Of a stretch of 20,315 nucleotides of DNA, positions 15,752 through 20,315 are shown piece by piece. Positions within the stretch are counted from its first letter, which is position 1. Every line of letters begins with the position of its first letter. Below the pieces are notes generated by a model. It saw only the letters and a list, made by a program, of their open reading frames with translations. It ran no database searches and was not told where the DNA came from. The translations under genes were made by a program, and so were the position numbers. Source of the stretch: Caulobacteraceae bacterium (GTDB lineage: Bacteria; Pseudomonadota; Alphaproteobacteria; Caulobacterales; Caulobacteraceae); contig CANKPO010000002.1 in the NCBI GenBank assembly GCA_947484535.1, forward strand, positions 1 to 20,315, given 5' to 3'.

Positions 15752-17258
15752 GGCCGCCTCCAACCGCGCTCTTGGGCGGCGGTTTCAAAAAGAAGATAAG
15801 GGGAATGGTGGCGAGGGTCAGAAGCATTGCGAGGTAAAAATCATTGACATAGGAGACCATCGCCGCTTGGCGTCCGACCTCCGCAGCTATGGTCGATAGT
15901 CCCTCGGTCAAGCCCAGATCAATCACGTCGCCCATCTGATTTTGGAACACGGGATTATCGGTCCGAATGTTTGGCACCAGCTCCGCATAGGTGGTCTGGA
16001 GATTACGCGTGAACATCGCCTGCATCAGGGAAATCCCCACCGCTGAGCCCAGACTGCGCGCGAGGGTGATCACGGATGATGCATCGGTTCGCAGTTCTGG
16101 CGGCAAGGTCCCAAAGGCCAAGGTATTGGACGAGACAAAGATCATCCCAAGCCCAACGCCCTGTAAAAGGCCTGACTGCATAATGATCAGGTCGTCCATC
16201 TGCGGCGAGGACAGGGACATCATCCACATCGCGAAGGCGTTCAAGATAAAGCCTACAAGGAGGAACGCGCGCGGATCGAGGCGGCCAATAAATTGTCCAC
16301 CAATCATCATGCTCAGCAGCATCCCGACACCTCGCGGCATGCTCACCAGCCCTACCGTGATTACGGGATAGCCAAGGATGTTCTGCATCATCGGCGGCAA
16401 CAGCGCTAAGGAACTGTACATCAGCGTTCCGGTCACAAGACTGAGCACCATGCCCGCCGTAAAATTCCAGTTCCTCAAGAGGGCACGGGAAAAGAATGGT
16501 TTCTTAGCGGTGATGGTATGGACGACGAAAATATAGATCCCGATCACAGCCAGGGCCGCCTCGACAATCACTTCCCAAGATTCAAACCAGCCCTCGCCCG
16601 GGCCGCGATCTAGCATCAACTGCAGGGCTGTGATGAACAGGGCTAGCGCGCCAAAGCCCACAAAATCAAAGGCGCGCGGGCTATCGGAGCGCTGCTCTGG
16701 CAAGTAGCGTAGGACGCCCAGCAGGGCGACAATCCCGACTGGTAGGTTGATCAAGAACACCCAATGCCAGCCAAACTGCTCGGTGATCCAGCCGCCCAGC
16801 GCTGGCCCCATAACTGGTCCCAACACCACGCCTGCACCAAAGGTCGCCATGGCCTGTGGGTGACGTTCGGGTGGGTTGATATCGAACAGGATCGACTGAG
16901 AAAGGGGTATAAAGGATGCGCCGCAGATCCCCTGAATGATCCGAAAGGTGATCATCATAGGCAGATTAGCAGCCAAACCACAGGCGAGCGATGCAAGCGT
17001 AAAGCCGATAATCGAGGCGATCATCAGCGCCTTTCGACCGACCCGCTCTGACACCCAACCGACCAACGGCGTCATCAGGGCCTGAGCCACGATGAACGAG
17101 GTCAGGACCCAAGTGATCTGGTCGAGGCCCGCCGAAAGGCTGCCCTGCATATGCGGCAGGGCAACATTGGCGATGGTGCCGTCCAGCGTATACATGGTGG
17201 TGGCGAGCATCACCGAGAGGGTCAGTGGCCCTCGCGCTATGGGCCGATCTTGGCTCAC
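15735..17258 (-). CDS. DHA2 family MFS drug efflux pump, EmrB-like
   Basis: Inner-membrane proton-driven exporter with 14 transmembrane segments, 507 residues, DHA2 family of the major facilitator superfamily. Motif D1 (LDGTIANVALPHMQGSL, Asp26) is in helix 1, motif A (GWVSERVGRKALM, about 67-79) follows helix 2, and motif C (GPVMGPALGG, about 147-156) is in helix 5. The start is a GTG at 17256-17258 inside the GTGA that contains the stop of the membrane fusion gene, with AAGG 7 bases upstream. Together with the membrane fusion protein and the outer membrane factor it would expel hydrophobic toxic compounds across both membranes. Substrates cannot be told. Confidence 0.93.
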   Translation of the reverse strand: MSQDRPIARGPLTLSVMLATTMYTLDGTIANVALPHMQGSLSAGLDQITWVLTSFIVAQALMTPLVGWVSERVGRKALMIASIIGFTLASLACGLAANLPMMITFRIIQGICGASFIPLSQSILFDINPPERHPQAMATFGAGVVLGPVMGPALGGWITEQFGWHWVFLINLPVGIVALLGVLRYLPEQRSDSPRAFDFVGFGALALFITALQLMLDRGPGEGWFESWEVIVEAALAVIGIYIFVVHTITAKKPFFSRALLRNWNFTAGMVLSLVTGTLMYSSLALLPPMMQNILGYPVITVGLVSMPRGVGMLLSMMIGGQFIGRLDPRAFLLVGFILNAFAMWMMSLSSPQMDDLIIMQSGLLQGVGLGMIFVSSNTLAFGTLPPELRTDASSVITLARSLGSAVGISLMQAMFTRNLQTTYAELVPNIRTDNPVFQNQMGDVIDLGLTEGLSTIAAEVGRQAAMVSYVNDFYLAMLLTLATIPLIFFLKPPPKSAVGGGHALPD

Positions 17259-18322
17259 GGGGCGACCTTAGCCTTCGCGGGGGCGGCTTCAGATTGGGTA
17301 TCAACCTTGACGGTCGCGCTCATGCCCGCTCCGATCAGATAGCCCGGTGGGGTATTGATCAGGACCAGACGCACAGGGATACGCTGCACCACCTTGACCC
17401 AGTTGCCGGTGGCGTTCTGAGGCGGCAGAGCCGAAAAGACCGCGCCGGTTCCGGGGCTGAAACTGGCCACCCGCGCCTCAAAGACCTTGCCAGGATAGGC
17501 GTCAAAACGAACCGTAGCGCTCTGACCCGGCCGCATCTTTGCGATCTGGCTTTCCTTGAAATTGGCATCGATCCAAGGATCACCCGCGATGAGCCAGAAC
17601 AGGGTCTGGCCCACAGTGACAAAGGACCCGCGCTGGACCTGATCAACCTTGGTCACGATACCCGATTGCGGCGCTATGACCTCTGTGTAGGACAGGGCCA
17701 GACGCGAACGTTCCAACCGCGCTGCCGCTTCCCGCACCGCTGGGTGATCATCAACAGCAATATCAGGACGCCCGCCGAGATCGGCCAGAGCTATGGCCAC
17801 GCCTTGACGCGCGCTCGCCTGAGCCGAGATGGCGGCATCAACCGCATGGTCCGCCGCATCAACATTCTGGCGTGAAGCAATCCCGTCATTGGCCAGCAAG
17901 CGGGCCCGCGCCTGTTCCTTCTTGGCAAAGACCACCGCCTCGTCCGCGCTGGTCTGAGCGGCAATCCGCGCACCGAGCGTGGCCTTCAGCGCATCGACCC
18001 GCGTTTTGGCGGAGGCTAGAACCGCCTGAGACTGATCAAAATCAGCTTGGGGGTTGGCCCGGTCCAACAGGAAAATGACCTGACCGGCTTTAACCTCGTC
18101 GTTTTCTTTGACCAGCATATGGAGCACGCGGCTCGTCACGCTGGTGCTGATCGGCACGCGCGCGGACTGGACATAGGCATTGTCGGTTTCCTGATAGCGG
18201 CCCGCTGTCAGCATGAACCAGGCGATGGCTCCGAGCAGCACGGCCGGAACAGCGATCAAGATCAACAATCGATAGCGGCGCATAAGGCCTTGCGCGCCAT
18301 TGTCCTCAGCCGTGTTTGTCAT
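17255..18322 (-). CDS. Membrane fusion protein of the HlyD/EmrA family
   Basis: Periplasmic adaptor linking the EmrB-like pump to the outer membrane factor, 355 residues. One transmembrane anchor is at about 18-38 (LLILIAVPAVLLGAIAWFML). It is followed by the first lipoyl-like half (TDNAYVQSARVPISTSVTSRV...VKAGQVIFLLD), an alanine-rich alpha-hairpin, the second lipoyl half (VIAPQSGIVTKVDQVQRGSFV) and a beta barrel ending near residue 345. The open frame continues upstream to 18421, but that part overlaps the MarR gene. I chose ATG 18322, which has AGGGG about 9 bases upstream and begins 11 bases after the MarR stop. The stop overlaps the pump's GTG start. Confidence 0.93.
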   Translation of the reverse strand: MTNTAEDNGAQGLMRRYRLLILIAVPAVLLGAIAWFMLTAGRYQETDNAYVQSARVPISTSVTSRVLHMLVKENDEVKAGQVIFLLDRANPQADFDQSQAVLASAKTRVDALKATLGARIAAQTSADEAVVFAKKEQARARLLANDGIASRQNVDAADHAVDAAISAQASARQGVAIALADLGGRPDIAVDDHPAVREAAARLERSRLALSYTEVIAPQSGIVTKVDQVQRGSFVTVGQTLFWLIAGDPWIDANFKESQIAKMRPGQSATVRFDAYPGKVFEARVASFSPGTGAVFSALPPQNATGNWVKVVQRIPVRLVLINTPPGYLIGAGMSATVKVDTQSEAAPAKAKVAP

Positions 18323-18333
18323 CGTCACATCCC

Positions 18334-18828
18334 CTACTCGGCTGAGCCAATTTTCATATCCACCAGTCGGTCTCGCAGACGCGTCAGAAGCCCGTGCAGT
18401 TGCTCGACCTCCGCTTCGCAAAGACCGCTGTAAAATTCGTCTCGAAGCTCGCTGGCCATGGCCGTCATGGTCGGCAAAAGGTCAATCGAGGTTTGGGTGA
18501 GAAAGACACACCATTTGCGGCGATCATCGGGATCAGCGCGGCGCTCGACATGGCCAGAGCGCTCCAACCGATCCACCGCTTCGCCCACGGCCACCCGGCT
18601 AATTTCGAGCTTTTGGGCCAAGGCCGCTTGGGTCTGACCATCTTCGCGCGACAGATAGACCAGCACCCGCCAAGTCGCCCCAGTCAGCCCGGTGCTGCGC
18701 ATCCTCTGATCAAAGGCAAGGCGCAGCAGTCGCGTAACCTCGGCCAAGACAAAGCCGGTGTCTGAGCGGGCGTCTAGGACCGCTGGCTGATGGTCAAGGC
18801 GGCTGTCGGACAAGAACGGATCACTCAA
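18334..18828 (-). CDS. MarR family transcriptional regulator
   Basis: Winged helix-turn-helix repressor of the MarR family, up to 164 residues, the first gene of the efflux operon and probably its autorepressor, released by a phenolic or drug-like ligand. The helix-turn-helix is at about 65-92 (TQAALAQKLEISRVAVGEAVDRLERSGH, with SRVAV in the recognition helix) and the wing at about 96-107 (RADPDDRRKW, with the conserved DxR). The start is uncertain. The frame can begin no earlier than TTG 18826-18828, because TAA is in frame 9 bases upstream. No clear Shine-Dalgarno precedes it, and the next candidate is TTG 18811-18813. The short leader overlaps a palindrome that is the likely operator. Confidence 0.9.
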   Translation of the reverse strand: MSDPFLSDSRLDHQPAVLDARSDTGFVLAEVTRLLRLAFDQRMRSTGLTGATWRVLVYLSREDGQTQAALAQKLEISRVAVGEAVDRLERSGHVERRADPDDRRKWCVFLTQTSIDLLPTMTAMASELRDEFYSGLCEAEVEQLHGLLTRLRDRLVDMKIGSAE

Positions 18829-18833
18829 AAAAA

Positions 18834-18857
18834 CTTATGAATGATCCTTATCATAAG
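18834..18857. promoter_or_regulatory. Palindromic operator candidate for the MarR regulator
   Basis: Inverted repeat CTTATGA-N10-TCATAAG, 24 bp in all, ends 5 bases before the TTG start of the MarR gene. A second, smaller repeat (ATGAT-CCTT-ATCAT, 18841-18854) is nested in it with a different centre. A minus-strand TATGAT at 18850-18855 could be the -10 box, so binding here would block the operon's own transcription, as is usual for MarR proteins. Confidence 0.6.
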
Positions 18858-18868
18858 GCTCCTTACAA

Positions 18869-18897
18869 TTGGAAGGCGGAAGGTTCGACAATTATGA
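18869..18897 (+). promoter_or_regulatory. Possible sigma-70-type promoter for the small membrane protein gene
   Basis: TTGGAA (18869-18874), 17 bases, then TTATGA (18892-18897) on the plus strand, about 65 bases before the next start codon. The match to consensus is moderate. It lies next to the MarR operator, so the regulator might also affect this divergent gene. Confidence 0.3.
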
Positions 18898-18963
18898 CGG
18901 GCATCACCCGAGGGATTGGATTAAGGCTTCGGGCTCATCCCCCGCAAACTGATCACGACCGTC

Positions 18964-19512
18964 ATGACCCAAACCCCTCGCCTGAATCGCACCTTTTGGA
19001 AATTCGCCCCGTGGGCCGTGGGTGTGGCCGTCATGCTCGCGCCGCTCATCGCTATGCAGTTCACCCATGAGGTGGCTTGGGATGGCGCCGATTTCGCGGT
19101 CTTGGCCGTCATGGTCTTTGGCAGTGCTGGTGCCTATAGCCTCGCCTTAATGATCACCCCAGAGCGCAGCTATTTGGCGGGCACAGGCCTTGCGCTCTTG
19201 GCCACCTTCGCCCTGATCTGGATCAACCTTGCGGTCGGCATCATCGGCTCTGAAGACAATCCGACCAACCGAATCTTCAGCCTCATCCTCGCGGTCGCGC
19301 TGATCGGTGCGCTAATCGCCCGGTTCAAGCCTGAAGGGATGGCCCGAGCTATGGCCGCGACCGCCGTTGTCCAGCTGGCCGTTTCGGTGTTCCTGTTCGT
19401 CACCGGAAAGGGGGCCACCTTTGTTCTGGCCGGGCTCTTTATGGGACCTTGGCTGGGCGCTGCTTGGTTCTTTCGAAAGGCCGCCTGCGCGCAGAGGCCT
19501 TCGCAGCCTTAA
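18964..19512 (+). CDS. Small multi-pass membrane protein of unknown function
   Basis: A 182-residue protein I do not recognise. About five or six hydrophobic segments are visible: near 12-32, 43-63, 69-94, 103-121, 127-146 and 150-168. No catalytic or binding motif stands out. Charged residues lie mostly at the ends (TPRLNRTFWK and FRKAACAQRP). The coding pattern (third-position G/C) and the hydrophobic periodicity support a real gene. The ATG at 18964 has no clear Shine-Dalgarno, and a stop lies a few codons upstream in frame. It is divergent from the MarR/efflux operon, 135 bases away, and overlaps the end of the convergent MATE gene by 4 bases. A role in membrane stress or transport is possible, but only from position. 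Confidence 0.75.
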   Translation: MTQTPRLNRTFWKFAPWAVGVAVMLAPLIAMQFTHEVAWDGADFAVLAVMVFGSAGAYSLALMITPERSYLAGTGLALLATFALIWINLAVGIIGSEDNPTNRIFSLILAVALIGALIARFKPEGMARAMAATAVVQLAVSVFLFVTGKGATFVLAGLFMGPWLGAAWFFRKAACAQRPSQP

Positions 19513-20315
19513 CGCCCTCGCCGCGGCTCCCACGATGTCACGGCGACCCCGATGGCTGTTCCCACGCCCATAACCACCATCCCTAGGGCGACGACCGCGA
19601 ACAGCGCCCAGGCTGGGGCCTGATTGGCGACAAGAATCCAGCCGCCGATGGCGACGACCACCATTCTGGCGGTCCCGGCCAATAGGGGCCCACCGATCCG
19701 TCCAGCCCCCTGAGACGCGAAATAGAGCGCAAGGCTGAGGCCGAAAAAGGCGAAGGCGGGTCCTGAAAAATGCAGATAGAGCGCTGCAGCATGCTGAACC
19801 TTGGGGTCCTGGGTGAAGAGCGTCACCCAAAGCTCTGGCGCGATACTGAGCAGGAGACCGACGGAGCCCAATCCCACCGCCCCCATCGCGCCAGCCGTCC
19901 AAGCCACGCGCCGCGCTCTCGCCACATCTCCAAACCCGATGGCCAGGCCGACCATCGGAATGGAGGCGACACCCACGGAAAAGGCGATGGGGACCAGCAG
20001 AAACTCCAACCGCGCGCCAATTCCATAACCCGCCAGATTTTCCACGCCAAAGCGCGCGGCAATGGCCGTCACGATCAAGATGGTGCCGATAGTCTGGATG
20101 GGCGATAGCAGCGCTGGGGCACCCACGCGCAGGATGTCTGCGAAGAGGTCACGGCTCATGCCTCCCGAAAATCTGAGCCGTACCTTAGCTTTGGATGATC
20201 TCAAGAGACCAAACATCAAGATCGCACTGACCGCCGATGTGATGATCTGCGCCAAGCCAACACCGACAATGCCAAGCCTCGGAGCCGGACCCCACCCAAA
20301 ACAGAGGGTGCCGCC
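19509..20315 (-). CDS. MATE family efflux transporter, N-terminus cut by window edge
   Basis: Inner-membrane multidrug and toxic compound extrusion transporter, driven by sodium or protons; the last 269 or so residues are visible. The reading frame is open to the right edge. The segment FGWGPAPRLGIVGVGLAQII at the edge is a typical MATE mid-protein loop, so the TTG at 20255 is internal and not a start. A repeated-half pattern follows ('ADILRVGAPALLSPIQTIGTILIVTAIAARFG' matches the start of the second half, and 'GIGARLEFLLVPIAFSVGVASIPMVG' the helix after it). It ends in a short basic tail (SWEPRRGR). It is convergent with the small membrane protein gene, overlapping it by 4 bases. Confidence 0.9.
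   Translation of the reverse strand, partial: GGTLCFGWGPAPRLGIVGVGLAQIITSAVSAILMFGLLRSSKAKVRLRFSGGMSRDLFADILRVGAPALLSPIQTIGTILIVTAIAARFGVENLAGYGIGARLEFLLVPIAFSVGVASIPMVGLAIGFGDVARARRVAWTAGAMGAVGLGSVGLLLSIAPELWVTLFTQDPKVQHAAALYLHFSGPAFAFFGLSLALYFASQGAGRIGGPLLAGTARMVVVAIGGWILVANQAPAWALFAVVALGMVVMGVGTAIGVAVTSWEPRRGR

Noticed and set aside
14327..18322. Considered as the type I secretion system for the RTX protease
   Set aside because: The inner-membrane component is an MFS pump, not an ABC transporter, and the operon has its own MarR regulator; it is a drug efflux system of EmrAB type.
18837..19070. 77-codon plus-strand frame with ATG at 18837
   Set aside because: It begins inside the MarR operator, overlaps the membrane protein gene in another phase, and has a low-complexity sequence rich in His, Pro and Asp.
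19509..20255. A complete 248-residue protein starting at 20255
   Set aside because: The codon there is an internal TTG; the frame is open to the window edge with typical MATE sequence upstream, so the gene is partial.

Overview
This is a dense, all-chromosomal stretch with high G+C coding sequence, short intergenic gaps, ATGA/GTGA-type stop-start overlaps and frequent GTG/TTG starts. The gene families suggest an alphaproteobacterium, most likely in or near the Caulobacterales. The genus cannot be fixed from the sequence alone. No tRNA, rRNA, insertion sequence, prophage gene or CRISPR array was seen. Two genes run off the window: an aldo/keto reductase on the left and a MATE transporter on the right.

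Left part (1-4793): an aldo/keto reductase, truncated by the window edge, lies downstream of a 1160-residue serralysin-type (M10) zinc metalloprotease. The protease carries a long array of tandem RTX repeat units and a serralysin C-terminal domain. It has no Sec signal peptide, as expected for a type I secreted protein, but no ABC/HlyD type I exporter is in the window. Upstream of it is a 296-bp AT-rich gap holding five inverted repeats, one a perfect 16-bp palindrome.

Middle part (4794-12633, all minus strand): a catabolic cluster transcribed right to left. The order is alpha/beta hydrolase, N-formylglutamate amidohydrolase-family protein, APC permease, PuuA-like glutamine synthetase, aldehyde dehydrogenase, iron-containing alcohol dehydrogenase, then a DUF1993 protein. 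The set fits uptake of an amine or amino alcohol, gamma-glutamylation of its amino group, stepwise oxidation of its alcohol to aldehyde and acid, and hydrolytic recovery of glutamate. This resembles the gamma-glutamylated ethanolamine route more than the classical putrescine Puu route, because an alcohol dehydrogenase is present and PuuB is absent here. A strong intrinsic-terminator-like hairpin sits between the permease and the synthetase, directly before the synthetase ribosome binding site.

Right part (12698-20315): a plus-strand COG2509-type FAD-dependent oxidoreductase overlaps, tail to tail, a complete MarR-EmrA-EmrB-outer membrane factor efflux operon on the minus strand. The MarR gene has a palindromic putative operator at its 5' end. 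A small plus-strand multi-pass membrane protein of unknown function diverges from it and meets the 3' end of a truncated MATE-family transporter.

No wholly new system is evident. The best leads are the gamma-glutamyl amino-alcohol cluster with its unusual hydrolase candidate and internal terminator, and the palindrome-rich control region of the RTX protease.
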